DNA of 64,000 nucleotides, taken from positions 2,232,001 through 2,296,000 of the forward strand of contig NZ_CP072844.1 in assembly GCF_017948405.1 (NCBI RefSeq), given 5' to 3'. The position numbers and the translations under genes were made by a program. Of this stretch, positions 9,362 to 18,412 are shown piece by piece. Under the pieces are notes generated by a model that saw only the letters and a list, made by a program, of their open reading frames with translations, did no database searches and was not told the origin of the DNA. This stretch comes from Psychrosphaera aestuarii. GTDB taxonomy: Bacteria; Pseudomonadota; Gammaproteobacteria; Enterobacterales; Alteromonadaceae. Within the stretch, counting starts at the first letter, position 1, and every line of letters starts with the position of its first letter.

Positions 9362-11086
9362 CTAAAATGGAAACACCAGAGGTATCACGGTTAGCGCAGT
9401 AACAGCATAAGTGAGCGACACCGGCCAGCCAAACCGAATAAAGTCTTTTAACTCATAACTGCCCGCATTAAAAATCATTAAGTTAGTTTGATAACCGTAA
9501 GGGCTAATAAAACTGCCACTAGCACCAAAAGCCACCGCCATTACAAAGGGCATGACATTCACATTTAAACCAAGCGCAACAGAATACGCCAAGGGCAACA
9601 TAAGCGCAGCTGCGGCATTATTGGTAATTAGCTCTGTCATTAAAACTGTTAGAATAAAGATGCCAACAAAGGCCCACCACACGCTGTAATCGCTTAACGT
9701 TTCTTGTATCCAGTTGGCAAACATTAAACTGGCGCCGACGTTATCCAACGACGAGGCAATCGTTAACGCGCCCACTACAACGAGCCATAACTCCAGCGGA
9801 AAGCGTTGTTTAATTTGATGGATACCTAAACTGCCAATCGCGGTAAGCAAAGCAAGATAAAATACAAAACACTTAAGCAAGCTAATCGAAAAGATCACCG
9901 AAATACTGATGCTACCAATAAAGCCCCAAAGCGCCGTTTTTTCGCGCCAGCCAGACAAGGCATTATCAACGCGCTTACCTTTTAACAAAAAGAAGTTTTT
10001 CATAAAGCTATGACGGCCTTCAATATCACCCTCAACGGCCAGCACCAAAAAATCCCCAGGCTTAATACGAATGTTGCTTAGCTTGCCCGACAGTCGACCA
10101 CCTTGACGTCTAATTGCTACCACGCCGGCATTAAATCGAGAGCTAAAACCCGACGACTTTAACGTTTTGCCAATCAACGAACTCGATGGGCGAACCATCA
10201 CCTCGGCGAGTTTACGACTGATCTCCCCTTCTGAGTCAGCGTACATGCTCAAACCGTCAAACTGCTGCAATACCGACACCTTTTTAACATCACCAGAAAA
10301 AATAAGTCGGTCGCCACCTTTAATTACTTCATCTTGCTCCACTGGCGATATCACGAGTCCGTAACGAACGATTTCTACAAGCTCTAGCTGGTCTAAATTT
10401 AATAAGCCGCTGTCTTCCATACTGGTATCGATTAAGGTTGAAGCCTCTTGCACCACCGCCTCAACTAAATAGCCTTCACTACTATCGCTGGTTTCTAATT
10501 CACCTTTTAAACGCGGAATCTGAATTAGTATGACAATTAAGCAACAAAACGACACGGCAAGACCAATATATAAAAAATCAAAAAAGGCAAAACCAGGATG
10601 GCCTTTTTCAATCAACATAGAGTCAACAATCAAATTGGTTGAGGTGCCGACTAAGGTCATAGTGCCGCCAAGAATGGCCGCATAAGAAAGAGGAAGCAGC
10701 AGTTTATTAGGAGGAATGATTTTGTTAGATTTGATAGGGTTAATCAGTGTTGCAACCACAGCGGTATTATTTAAAAACGCCGACGAAAACAAAGTGGTAG
10801 TGAGTGTTTTAATATAAGTGAGTGAGGAAACTCGGCTCAATAAAAGTTGAGACAAGCGGCGCAAATAACTCGTTTGCTCCAAAACAGAAGCACAAATAAT
10901 TAATAAAATGAGGGTCATTAAGCCGTTATTAACAGCATTAGAAAGGACATTTTCGGTAGAAACAAAGCCACACAAATAGCAGGCTAAAATGGCGACACCA
11001 AAAACACGCTCCGGCACTTGCTGATATCGAATGAGGCCACCAATGGTAGCCACCAATATAACAACTGGACCAAACGGCTCGAGCAC
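9362..11086 (-). CDS. SLC13/DASS-family anion permease with TrkA-C domains
   Basis: Integral membrane permease of 574 residues. Two blocks of hydrophobic helices (about residues 1-190 and 380-574) surround a cytoplasmic part with two RCK_C/TrkA-C-like modules (about 205-280 and 290-360), the layout of SLC13-type sulfate/dicarboxylate transporters. The signature-like segments FLNNTAVVATLINPI and LGGTMTLVGTSTNLIVDSM (N-terminal half) and TELITNNAAAALMLP (C-terminal half) carry the SNT-type ion and substrate motifs. The start is GTG at 11086, with AAGG nine bases upstream and an in-frame stop three codons before. The substrate could be sulfate or a dicarboxylate. It is its own transcription unit between wecA and galU. 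Confidence 0.85.
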   Translation of the reverse strand: MLEPFGPVVILVATIGGLIRYQQVPERVFGVAILACYLCGFVSTENVLSNAVNNGLMTLILLIICASVLEQTSYLRRLSQLLLSRVSSLTYIKTLTTTLFSSAFLNNTAVVATLINPIKSNKIIPPNKLLLPLSYAAILGGTMTLVGTSTNLIVDSMLIEKGHPGFAFFDFLYIGLAVSFCCLIVILIQIPRLKGELETSDSSEGYLVEAVVQEASTLIDTSMEDSGLLNLDQLELVEIVRYGLVISPVEQDEVIKGGDRLIFSGDVKKVSVLQQFDGLSMYADSEGEISRKLAEVMVRPSSSLIGKTLKSSGFSSRFNAGVVAIRRQGGRLSGKLSNIRIKPGDFLVLAVEGDIEGRHSFMKNFFLLKGKRVDNALSGWREKTALWGFIGSISISVIFSISLLKCFVFYLALLTAIGSLGIHQIKQRFPLELWLVVVGALTIASSLDNVGASLMFANWIQETLSDYSVWWAFVGIFILTVLMTELITNNAAAALMLPLAYSVALGLNVNVMPFVMAVAFGASGSFISPYGYQTNLMIFNAGSYELKDFIRFGWPVSLTYAVTALTVIPLVFPF

Positions 11087-11099
11087 TAGATACTACCTT

Positions 11100-11123
11100 G
11101 TTGATTATTTATACTAAATCAAC
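11100..11123 (-). promoter_or_regulatory. Perfect inverted repeat over a possible -10 of the SLC13 gene
   Basis: GTTGATT (11100-11106) and AATCAAC (11117-11123) form a perfect 7-base inverted repeat. On the minus strand a TATAAA hexamer (11108-11113) lies between the arms, directly upstream of the SLC13 ribosome site. This is the layout of a repressor operator over a promoter. No matching factor is identifiable here. Confidence 0.3.
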
Positions 11124-11151
11124 TGTAGAGTAAAAGTGCTCTTTTTAAAAC

Positions 11152-11181
11152 AAAAAAACGAAACCTAAGTTTCGTTTTTTT
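11152..11181 (-). terminator. Intrinsic terminator downstream of wecA
   Basis: Perfect stem ACGAAAC-CTAA-GTTTCGT flanked by A-runs and T-runs on both sides, 36 bases beyond the wecA stop. It probably ends the long rml-wecA operon and separates it from the SLC13 gene. Confidence 0.85.
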
Positions 11182-11216
11182 GTTTTTTAGCTTTCACTAT
11201 GTCAATAGTTTAGCTA

Positions 11217-12281
11217 TTACGATGGTTCGTTTGCCGGTGTTTGCTGGTGCATCTTTTTCAGTGCCTTTTGTAGCACATAGTCGTAACCTAAAAACACCAG
11301 GATGAAGGAATAGAACATTACGTATTCAGGAACCTCAAATACCTCGCCCAAAATACCAACGGCTGCAAAACACGACGCAACAAAGCAAATAGCTATTAGC
11401 GTTTGAATAGAGCTTAGTCCCATTTTTTCAAAGATGTGATGTAAATGCTCACGGTCTGGTTTAAATGGCGATCGGCCTTTGCGTAAACGACGTATCATAA
11501 TAGACGTCATATCCATTAGCGGTATCGCGATTAACCACAAACAAGTTACCGAACGTAAGTGCGCTTCCTCAGTACCAATTTGGCTTGCGCTTAACAATAA
11601 CCAAATTACTGTAAAACCAATCATCATGCTACCGGCATCGCCCATAAACACCTTACGCTCTTTGCCGACCAAGCCTAAGTTCATCAATATGTAAGGCACC
11701 ATGGATACAACAAATAACAAACAAATGTACACTTTATTGTCTTGACCATACATGGCCATAATAATGGCAAAACCCGAGAAGGTTACAATAGACAAACCAC
11801 CGAGCAAGCCGTCGATACCATCAACCATATTAAAAGCATTAATAGCACCCACAACCGCTAAAACAGTTAACGGTATACCAAAATAAGCAATGGATATATT
11901 GCCGCCGCCAAACATGTCACCTAACTCAGAAATTTGTATCCCTGAGTAGTTTATCATCAACAAAGAAACGCCTATTTGGATAACAATGCGAATCTTAAAG
12001 CTCACGTCAAACTTATCATCTAACGCGCCAACTAAAGTTAACAGCGCAATCGACAACATATATACGGTATTGTTTTCAGGGAAAATAGGATTTAAGTACA
12101 AATAGTGGATAACGGTAAAACAAATAGCAACGCCACCCACCAAAGGGACCTCGCCAACGTGAGTTTTACGGCCATTTGCTTTATCAACAAGACCTACTCT
12201 GTAGGCTACTTTTCGCAAAATAAATAATAATGCAAATGATATGCAAAATACAAAAACCAAATCTATGGCTAATTTTTCCAT
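11217..12281 (-). CDS. wecA: Undecaprenyl-phosphate GlcNAc-1-phosphate transferase (WecA family)
   Basis: Polytopic transferase that puts GlcNAc-1-phosphate on undecaprenyl phosphate, starting O-antigen or related glycans. The 354-residue protein has about 11 membrane helices and the family's cytoplasmic motifs: GALDDKFDVS (about residues 84-93), NAFNMVDGIDGL (about 148-159), VFMGDAGSMMIGF (about 211-223), and a His-rich REHLHHIF (about 277-284). It is the last gene of the rml operon, 85 bases after rmlD, and is followed by a terminator. It gives the right-hand locus an initiating enzyme different from the PglC-like protein of the left-hand locus. Confidence 0.92.
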   Translation of the reverse strand: MEKLAIDLVFVFCISFALLFILRKVAYRVGLVDKANGRKTHVGEVPLVGGVAICFTVIHYLYLNPIFPENNTVYMLSIALLTLVGALDDKFDVSFKIRIVIQIGVSLLMINYSGIQISELGDMFGGGNISIAYFGIPLTVLAVVGAINAFNMVDGIDGLLGGLSIVTFSGFAIIMAMYGQDNKVYICLLFVVSMVPYILMNLGLVGKERKVFMGDAGSMMIGFTVIWLLLSASQIGTEEAHLRSVTCLWLIAIPLMDMTSIMIRRLRKGRSPFKPDREHLHHIFEKMGLSSIQTLIAICFVASCFAAVGILGEVFEVPEYVMFYSFILVFLGYDYVLQKALKKMHQQTPANEPS

Positions 12282-12366
12282 AACTAAAATTTAAATTCCT
12301 TATTGCAAGCTCTCTCATTATCGCTTGCAAACTAACTAGAACCGCGTTCAATAATAATGTATTCGA

Positions 12367-13224
12367 TTATAACAAGGCTTTTAGCATTTGCGCCAAGTTT
12401 AATTGCCAATGTTTGGCTTGATAAACGTGACTGCTACTTAAATGATCCAATAAACTAAACTTTGGTCGTTTGGCTGGCGTCGGATAATCTTCTGTAGCTA
12501 TCGGTGAGATCGGTATGCGTTTGCTTAATAATCCTTGTTCCAACGCTTCACTTTGAATAGCTATTGCAAAGTCATACCAGCTCGCAACACCTAAGTCTGA
12601 CCAATTATAGATAGATTCAACTTTATTTTCTGACGATAGCACCCACAAGAACTCCGCTAACCCCCTCGCATAAGTAGGGCAACCAATTTGGTCTGCAACT
12701 ACGCTTAGTTGCTCTTTTTCTTCCATTAACCGTAACATGGTTTTAACAAAGTTATTACCGTGTGAAGAATACACCCATGACGTACGAACTACTACCGTAT
12801 TGTGCCTATACTCATCGAATGCAGCCTGTTCGCCAGCTAACTTTGAAGCACCATAAACACTGACAGGGTTAGTCATATCCGTTGTTTTGTAGGCTTGGTT
12901 ATGCTCGCCATCAAATACAAAGTCTGTTGATATATGAATAAATCGCGCTTGTTTGTTTTTGGCAACAACAGCCAAGTTCCTAACCGCTTGTTCATTGATA
13001 AGAAAAGCGTTTTCTTTATCAGTTTCAGCTTTGTCGACAGCTGTATAAGCGGACGCATTGATAATTACGTCTACCTCATGCTCAGCTAGTGCATTAGTGA
13101 GATCAGATAAATCTGTAATATCAACATCCTGACTGCCTAATACCAATATATTTGTGTTTTTAGGAACTGTCTGTTGCAGTTCCCAAGCAACTTGACCGTT
13201 ACGGCCAATTATTACTGCATTCAT
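12367..13224 (-). CDS. rmlD: dTDP-4-dehydrorhamnose reductase
   Basis: Last step of dTDP-L-rhamnose synthesis, an NAD(P)H-dependent reduction. The 285-residue short-chain dehydrogenase-like protein has the N-terminal IIGRNGQVAWELQ nucleotide-binding loop (residues 5-17), DVDITD, INASAYTAVDKAE (about 56-68), the STDFVFDG segment (about 103-110), and the catalytic Tyr-x3-Lys in PVSVYGASKLAGE (about 124-136). Length and order are typical. It lies 15 bases downstream of rmlB in the operon. Confidence 0.95.
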   Translation of the reverse strand: MNAVIIGRNGQVAWELQQTVPKNTNILVLGSQDVDITDLSDLTNALAEHEVDVIINASAYTAVDKAETDKENAFLINEQAVRNLAVVAKNKQARFIHISTDFVFDGEHNQAYKTTDMTNPVSVYGASKLAGEQAAFDEYRHNTVVVRTSWVYSSHGNNFVKTMLRLMEEKEQLSVVADQIGCPTYARGLAEFLWVLSSENKVESIYNWSDLGVASWYDFAIAIQSEALEQGLLSKRIPISPIATEDYPTPAKRPKFSLLDHLSSSHVYQAKHWQLNLAQMLKALL

Positions 13225-13239
13225 TTTTTAACTCTTAAT

Positions 13240-14304
13240 TTATTCGCTGCCTAGTCGCTCACGCTGATAACTGCCATCTTGCACGTTTTTACACCAAACT
13301 TGATTATCCAAGTACCACTGTACCGTTTTACGAATACCAGACTCGAAAGTTTCTTCAGGGTGCCAACCTAACTCTTTATTGATTTTTGACGCGTCTATTG
13401 CGTAGCGAACGTCATGACCTGGACGATCCTTAACGTAGGTAATTAACTCTTCAAAGCTTTCAACACCGGCCGGCTTATCGGCTACCAGTTCATTTAAAAT
13501 ACTGCAAATAGTTCGCACTACTTCAATATTTTGCTTCTCATTAAAACCGCCTATGTTGTAAGTTTCACCTAAGGCTCCGTCGCTAACGACTTTATATAAA
13601 GCCCGAGCGTGATCTTCAACAAACAACCAATCACGAACCTGCTTGCCGTCACCGTAAATAGGTAGAGCCTTGCCCTCAAGAGCATTTAAAATCACTAAAG
13701 GAATTAGTTTTTCCGGGAAGTGGTATGGGCCATAATTATTTGAACAGTTAGTAACAACAATCGGTAAGTTATAAGTTCTTCCCCATGCACGCACTAAATG
13801 ATCAGATGCTGCCTTGCTCGCAGAATATGGAGAGCTAGGTTCATATGACGTTTCTTCGGTAAACAAACCAGTTTCACCTAAATCGCCATAAACTTCGTCT
13901 GTCGATATATGATGAAATCTAAATCTGGCTTTTTGTTCATCATCCATTTTTGAATAATAAATACGCGATGCTTCTAAAAGTGCATAAGTTCCAACTATAT
14001 TAGTTTCAATGAATTCACCTGGTCCATCAATTGAACGATCAACGTGGCTCTCTGCCGCCAAATGCATAATAAAATCAGGTTGGTATTGCTTGAACGTCGC
14101 TTCTACCAGCGCCTTGTCACATATATCACCTTTTACAAAGTGGTAACGAGGCGACTGCTCTACAGAAACAAGCGACTCTAAGTTACCGGCATAGGTCAAC
14201 TTATCAAAATTGATAACTGTATGAGTTGTTTCGTTAATTAAATAACGAACTAAAGCGGAGCCTATAAAGCCTGCACCACCCGTAATAAAAATTGTTTTGT
14301 TCAT
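13240..14304 (-). CDS. rmlB: dTDP-glucose 4,6-dehydratase
   Basis: Second step of dTDP-L-rhamnose synthesis, making dTDP-4-keto-6-deoxyglucose with bound NAD. The 354-residue extended SDR has the [18 protein letters not shown] loop (residues 8-22), [15 protein letters not shown] (about 83-97), the [13 protein letters not shown] segment (about 130-142), and the catalytic [19 protein letters not shown] (about 160-178). RDWLFVEDH and YNIGG are also intact. The ATG at 14304 lies 25 bases beyond the rmlC stop. Confidence 0.97.
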   Translation of the reverse strand: MNKTIFITGGAGFIGSALVRYLINETTHTVINFDKLTYAGNLESLVSVEQSPRYHFVKGDICDKALVEATFKQYQPDFIMHLAAESHVDRSIDGPGEFIETNIVGTYALLEASRIYYSKMDDEQKARFRFHHISTDEVYGDLGETGLFTEETSYEPSSPYSASKAASDHLVRAWGRTYNLPIVVTNCSNNYGPYHFPEKLIPLVILNALEGKALPIYGDGKQVRDWLFVEDHARALYKVVSDGALGETYNIGGFNEKQNIEVVRTICSILNELVADKPAGVESFEELITYVKDRPGHDVRYAIDASKINKELGWHPEETFESGIRKTVQWYLDNQVWCKNVQDGSYQRERLGSE

Positions 14305-14329
14305 AATGTGTTATTCTTTTATATACATA

Positions 14330-14875
14330 CTAGAAGCTCGGGGCTTCTGAAAAGGGTAATCCATTCTTATCCTTATCTGATAACAATGGCGCTTGGCCGT
14401 TTACGAGAGGCCAATCAATTTCTAATTGAGGATCATTCCAAAGTACACTTTGTTCGAATTGGGGTGCGTAATAGTCTGTGCACTTATAGACGAACTCTGC
14501 GCTTTCTGAAGTTACATAAAAGCCATGTGCAAAACCAGCAGGAACCCACAGTTGACGTTTATTTTCTGCTGACAATAATGTTCCAAAACTTTGCCCATAA
14601 GTTGCACTACCTGCTCTCATGTCTACCGCAACATCATACACTTCACCAGATACAACACGAACCAACTTACCTTGCGTTTGTTCAGTTTGGTAATGTAATC
14701 CGCGTAATATACCTTGTGCAGATTTACTGTGGTTATCTTGGACAAAATCAACATCCGCAATGTTAGCTTTAAACCAGTCAGTTCGAAATGTCTCTAGAAA
14801 AAATCCGCGTTCGTCCCCGAACACTTTAGGCTCTAGAATCTTGACATCGGGAATAGTGGTTTCAATAATGTTCAC
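14330..14875 (-). CDS. rmlC: dTDP-4-dehydrorhamnose 3,5-epimerase
   Basis: Third step of dTDP-L-rhamnose synthesis, a cofactor-free double epimerisation in a cupin fold. The 181-residue length is typical. The active-site segments are present: [12 protein letters not shown] (residues 24-35), [12 protein letters not shown] with the catalytic His (about 52-63), and [27 protein letters not shown] (about 109-135), carrying the conserved Tyr and Lys. The start is GTG at 14875, overlapping the rmlA stop as GTGA, so expression is probably coupled. Confidence 0.96.
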   Translation of the reverse strand: MNIIETTIPDVKILEPKVFGDERGFFLETFRTDWFKANIADVDFVQDNHSKSAQGILRGLHYQTEQTQGKLVRVVSGEVYDVAVDMRAGSATYGQSFGTLLSAENKRQLWVPAGFAHGFYVTSESAEFVYKCTDYYAPQFEQSVLWNDPQLEIDWPLVNGQAPLLSDKDKNGLPFSEAPSF

Positions 14876-15756
14876 GAAAATACCTTTTCATCTATTAGTT
14901 TAAGCAAGTACTCACCGTAGCCACTTTTTCGAAGAGGCTGCGCTATTTCTTTTAATTTCTCAGCAGATAACCAGCCGTTTCTAAATGCTACTTCTTCTGG
15001 GCAGTTAACCTTTAATCCTTGCCTTTTGTCGATGGTGGCAATAAATTGAGCAGCAGCCAATAAATCATCGTGTGTACCGGTGTCCAGCCATGCCGTTCCA
15101 CGGCCCATGATCTCGACTTTTAATTCGCCAGCATCTAGATATTGCTGAATTACATCAGTTATTTCTAATTCACCACGAGCTGAAGGTTTTACATTTTTTG
15201 CAAACTCTACCACTCGACTATCGAAAAAATACAAACCCGGCACCGCATAATTTGACTTTGGTTGAGCTGGCTTTTCTTCAATACTTATTGCATTCCCCGC
15301 ATCATCAAACTCAACAACACCATAAGACTTTGGATTTGAAACATGGTATCCAAAGACCGTACCACCAACCTCTTGTTCATTTGCAGCTTTTAAAGACTTA
15401 ACAAGGTCGTGGCCATAAAACATATTATCCCCGAGCACGAGCGCAGCTGCTGCACCATCAAGAAACTCTTCCGCCAGAATAAATGCTTGCGCTAAGCCAT
15501 CAGGGCTTGGCTGAACTTGGTATTCAATCTTAACGCCAAAATTATCGCCATTACCTAATAACTCTTCAAAGCGCCCAACCTCTTCAGGTGTAGCAATAAC
15601 TAGTATTTCCTGTATTCCAGCTTGCATTAACGTTGCAAGTGGATAATAAACCATTGGTTTATCGTATACTGGCATTAATTGTTTACTTACAACTTTGGTC
15701 AGCGGGTATAATCGAGTGCCGCTGCCACCGGCTAAAATAATTCCTTTTCTATTCAT
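14872..15756 (-). CDS. rmlA: Glucose-1-phosphate thymidylyltransferase
   Basis: First step of dTDP-L-rhamnose synthesis, joining dTTP and glucose-1-phosphate. The signature [25 protein letters not shown] starts at residue 3, and [13 protein letters not shown], the [10 protein letters not shown] metal site (about 106-115) and the [19 protein letters not shown] stretch are all intact, giving 294 residues. I start at the ATG at 15756, which aligns with other RmlA proteins; a TTG one codon upstream is possible. The start overlaps the end of the DUF1972 glycosyltransferase gene (ATGAATAG). Confidence 0.96.
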   Translation of the reverse strand: MNRKGIILAGGSGTRLYPLTKVVSKQLMPVYDKPMVYYPLATLMQAGIQEILVIATPEEVGRFEELLGNGDNFGVKIEYQVQPSPDGLAQAFILAEEFLDGAAAALVLGDNMFYGHDLVKSLKAANEQEVGGTVFGYHVSNPKSYGVVEFDDAGNAISIEEKPAQPKSNYAVPGLYFFDSRVVEFAKNVKPSARGELEITDVIQQYLDAGELKVEIMGRGTAWLDTGTHDDLLAAAQFIATIDKRQGLKVNCPEEVAFRNGWLSAEKLKEIAQPLRKSGYGEYLLKLIDEKVFS

Positions 15757-16795
15757 CAAATAAATCCAAGTATTGTTGTTTTACTATATCCCACGTGTAC
15801 TTTCGTTGGGCTATTTCTTTCATATCTTTGCCATTGCTTGCTTTTTCTGGAGATTTTATAAGCTTAATCAAATCATTACAATCAGAAAAGTAATACGCCT
15901 TCTCTTCAGTAGATGCCCGATTATAATTACAATCAAACGCTAAAATCGGCTTTTTAAAATGCATCATTTCAACTAGAGAGGGATTTGTTCCGCCGGCTGA
16001 ATGCCCATGAACATAAAATTTACACGCTTCGCGTATTAAGAAAAGTTTATGTACGTCATAAATTGGGTCAATTATTTCAATATTCGAAAATTGACTGTAG
16101 TAACTCTTCAGTGATTTACCGTACTCGCTATTATCCCAATTACCAATAAATTTTAAATTCCTACTTGTTCTACTAAAGCTTTCAAGAATAAGTTCTACGT
16201 TATTCTCGGGTTCAATTCTGCATAACGCTAAAGCATAATCTTCATCACAATCATTCAACTCTTGTACGATTGCATGATCACCGCCATATGCGATTACTTC
16301 GGATTTTATTTCGTATTCAGAAGTAACATAGTCGGCAATGCCTCTATTGTCAGCAACGATAATGTCAGAGTGTTTCACGGCTAGATTTTCTGAAAACTTG
16401 AGAAAACGTTTGGCCCATGCCCCCCACTTATCGCGCTTCCATTCAAGACCATCAATATTTGTCACTATTTTAGCTTTACTAAACAAACGAACAAACGGAA
16501 GACAGATAGCCCCAGAAACACCTAGAATTAGTATCTTTTTTGACTTTCGTATAAATACCGAGTGCAAAATAGACCAAATATCGTAGGGCACGCTTTGTAT
16601 TCCATTTGCTTTTAAAGGCAAATAAACTAGCTCTGCATTTTTATAATTTTTTATTTTCTCATCGTAACTTTTTGCCGAACAGTAAATGGTAAATTCATTT
16701 GATTTGGAATTATCATCTAGTAAGTTTTCCACTAGAGTTTCAAAACCACCATAACAGGCTGGCACACCAACGGTACCGATTATCGAAATATTCAT
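15749..16795 (-). CDS. DUF1972-type glycosyltransferase (probable rhamnosyltransferase)
   Basis: Two-domain GT-B enzyme whose N-terminus ([25 protein letters not shown]) is the DUF1972 signature, found in WchF- and RgpA-type rhamnosyltransferases that use dTDP-rhamnose. The C-terminal donor domain has [17 protein letters not shown] (about residues 195-211) and [24 protein letters not shown] (about 285-308). I start at the ATG at 16795 (348 residues), one base after the preceding stop. An upstream TTG at 16825 would add ten residues that do not fit the family. Position immediately before rmlA supports rhamnose as donor, but the acceptor is unknown. Confidence 0.82.
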   Translation of the reverse strand: MNISIIGTVGVPACYGGFETLVENLLDDNSKSNEFTIYCSAKSYDEKIKNYKNAELVYLPLKANGIQSVPYDIWSILHSVFIRKSKKILILGVSGAICLPFVRLFSKAKIVTNIDGLEWKRDKWGAWAKRFLKFSENLAVKHSDIIVADNRGIADYVTSEYEIKSEVIAYGGDHAIVQELNDCDEDYALALCRIEPENNVELILESFSRTSRNLKFIGNWDNSEYGKSLKSYYSQFSNIEIIDPIYDVHKLFLIREACKFYVHGHSAGGTNPSLVEMMHFKKPILAFDCNYNRASTEEKAYYFSDCNDLIKLIKSPEKASNGKDMKEIAQRKYTWDIVKQQYLDLFDE

Positions 16796-16796
16796 T

Positions 16797-17585
16797 TTAT
16801 TTATTTTTTGATGTCCCAGAGCCAATGAGTTTTGATTTTAATTTCACCAACCTAGGCATATGTTTACCTAAAAGTTTTCGTAAAAAGCCGCCTTTTTCAG
16901 GGTACCAAACGGTCGTCCTAACAACTCCTTCATGGTCTTGTTGAGTGTAACCATAAGCAGCAATAGACCTGCGATATTCCCCATCAGGGAATTTAATTGG
17001 AGCATATCCATGTAATGTATAATCACGTGTAAACATTATAACGGCTCGATTAAATAAAGGTTCTATTAAATGAAGATTTGCATCTTCAACTCTACCATCA
17101 AGCAACTTTAACTCACCTCCATAATCCTTTTTCCAATCTTTATTTAAATACAGAAGAATATTCACATTTCTAAACCAACTCGGTTCATTAGGATGATAAT
17201 TAAAATCAACATGCATATCTAAGAAACTATCCTTGCCGCCTTGGTGTAACCCCCCGCCATGAAAATTGGGATCGATAAAGATGTTCTCACCTGTAATTTT
17301 GCATAGCAGTTCTTTAAACTCATCGGCTAACAACTCACGTTTCAATGTCTTTAAATTAGGATGGATATCATCAAATAGAGCTTTTTCAAATTTGTTTTTA
17401 GCAAATATGAAATCTCTACTTTTGTTCACCTCACCTTCTTTTACAGCTGGTATGGCAGCAACAGCTTCCAATAAAAGATTTTCATCACAAAAGTTATCAA
17501 TTACAACATGCTCAAAAGGTTGAGCATTTAAAAATTGGCTTTTTAACTCTTCGACTTTTCCATTTAATAAATCAAAGTTAATCAT
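16797..17585 (-). CDS. 2-oxoglutarate/Fe(II)-dependent oxygenase in the polysaccharide operon
   Basis: Predicted prolyl-4-hydroxylase-like dioxygenase of 262 residues that would hydroxylate a substrate using 2-oxoglutarate, iron and oxygen. The double-stranded beta-helix core shows the iron ligands His125 and Asp127 (DMHVDFNYHP), the distal His192 (TLHGYAP), and an RxS-type arginine at about 205 (YRRSIAAYGYT) for 2-oxoglutarate binding. It has no signal peptide, so it should act in the cytoplasm. It overlaps the GT2 gene by four bases and is one base from the DUF1972 gene, so it is firmly part of the operon. The target might be a sugar, a lactyl side group or a protein; none is shown. Confidence 0.8.
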   Translation of the reverse strand: MINFDLLNGKVEELKSQFLNAQPFEHVVIDNFCDENLLLEAVAAIPAVKEGEVNKSRDFIFAKNKFEKALFDDIHPNLKTLKRELLADEFKELLCKITGENIFIDPNFHGGGLHQGGKDSFLDMHVDFNYHPNEPSWFRNVNILLYLNKDWKKDYGGELKLLDGRVEDANLHLIEPLFNRAVIMFTRDYTLHGYAPIKFPDGEYRRSIAAYGYTQQDHEGVVRTTVWYPEKGGFLRKLLGKHMPRLVKLKSKLIGSGTSKNK

Positions 17586-18412
17586 TTCTCTTTTAACCTT
17601 TTAAAATTTAAAGTTATTTTTAAATATAAGTAGCGAAAAAAACTAAAATCCTTATGTTTCTTTCCAAATCCAACTAACACACTGTCTTGTCGCAAAGTTT
17701 CGGCAATATTAGTCATTTTGTTTAAAAAATATTTTATGTTAACTATCTTATTACCAATTTGATTCTGAGAATGTTGTCTATACAGAACAAGTTGCCGATC
17801 CAAAAATATCAGGTTCCCATTTAATCGAATGATACATGCAAACCAATGGTCGTGAACAATTTTGTTGGGCATTTGGTTAATTTTTAATATTAACTCTTTG
17901 GCATGTGCATTAATACAGAGTGAGCAGCCTGCGACGGGATTTTGAGCAAAAATACCTTCTTTATATTTCAGTATATGATTTGGATTCATTCTTTGAGATG
18001 ACAAAAGAGACATACCTATCATTCTCAAGCTTTCATCTACGAGCGCCATATCTGAAAATACACCTGCCGGTTTCTTAAGACCTATTGATGCGATTGACTT
18101 TATTTGTATCTCACACTTTTCGCTACACCAAACATCATCCTGATCACAAAAAAATATATAATCGGCGCTTGAGTACTTTAGTAATTCGAAAAAGCTTCTA
18201 GATGATCCAAAATTAACACCATTAGACTCTACAAGTAATACCTTATTAAACCTAAACTTATTATTATTTAAAACATCAACTGTACCATCGCTCGAACAAT
18301 CGTCTCTAACTATTAGGTTTACTAAAACAGACTTTTGATTCGATAATGATATTAATTGTTCCTCTAAGTATTGCTCTCCGTTATAGGTTGAGAGCAATAT
18401 ATCAACTTCCAT
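17582..18412 (-). CDS. Glycosyltransferase family 2 (rhamnosyltransferase-like)
   Basis: GT-A fold inverting glycosyltransferase of 276 residues. Residues 3-19 (VDILLSTYNGEQYLEEQ) and VRDDCSSDGT (about 35-44) form the nucleotide-binding half, and YIFFCDQDDVWCSEKCE (about 85-101) holds the DxD-like metal site, with the DQDD variant common in rhamnosyltransferases of dTDP-rhamnose clusters. A VHDHWFACI segment (about 185-193) supplies a likely catalytic acid region. It overlaps the Wzy-like gene upstream and the oxygenase gene downstream. Donor specificity for rhamnose is inferred from the subfamily look and the adjacent rml genes. Confidence 0.82.
   Translation of the reverse strand: MEVDILLSTYNGEQYLEEQLISLSNQKSVLVNLIVRDDCSSDGTVDVLNNNKFRFNKVLLVESNGVNFGSSRSFFELLKYSSADYIFFCDQDDVWCSEKCEIQIKSIASIGLKKPAGVFSDMALVDESLRMIGMSLLSSQRMNPNHILKYKEGIFAQNPVAGCSLCINAHAKELILKINQMPNKIVHDHWFACIIRLNGNLIFLDRQLVLYRQHSQNQIGNKIVNIKYFLNKMTNIAETLRQDSVLVGFGKKHKDFSFFRYLYLKITLNFKRLKEK

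Noticed and set aside
14308..14766. A 152-codon plus-strand open frame
   Set aside because: It lies wholly opposite rmlC, whose protein is unmistakable; the plus-strand product is His/Gln/Leu-rich with no domain.
16796..16825. Longer start (TTG at 16825) for the DUF1972 glycosyltransferase
   Set aside because: It adds ten residues outside the family's conserved start and overlaps the upstream gene; ATG 16795 fits alignments better.
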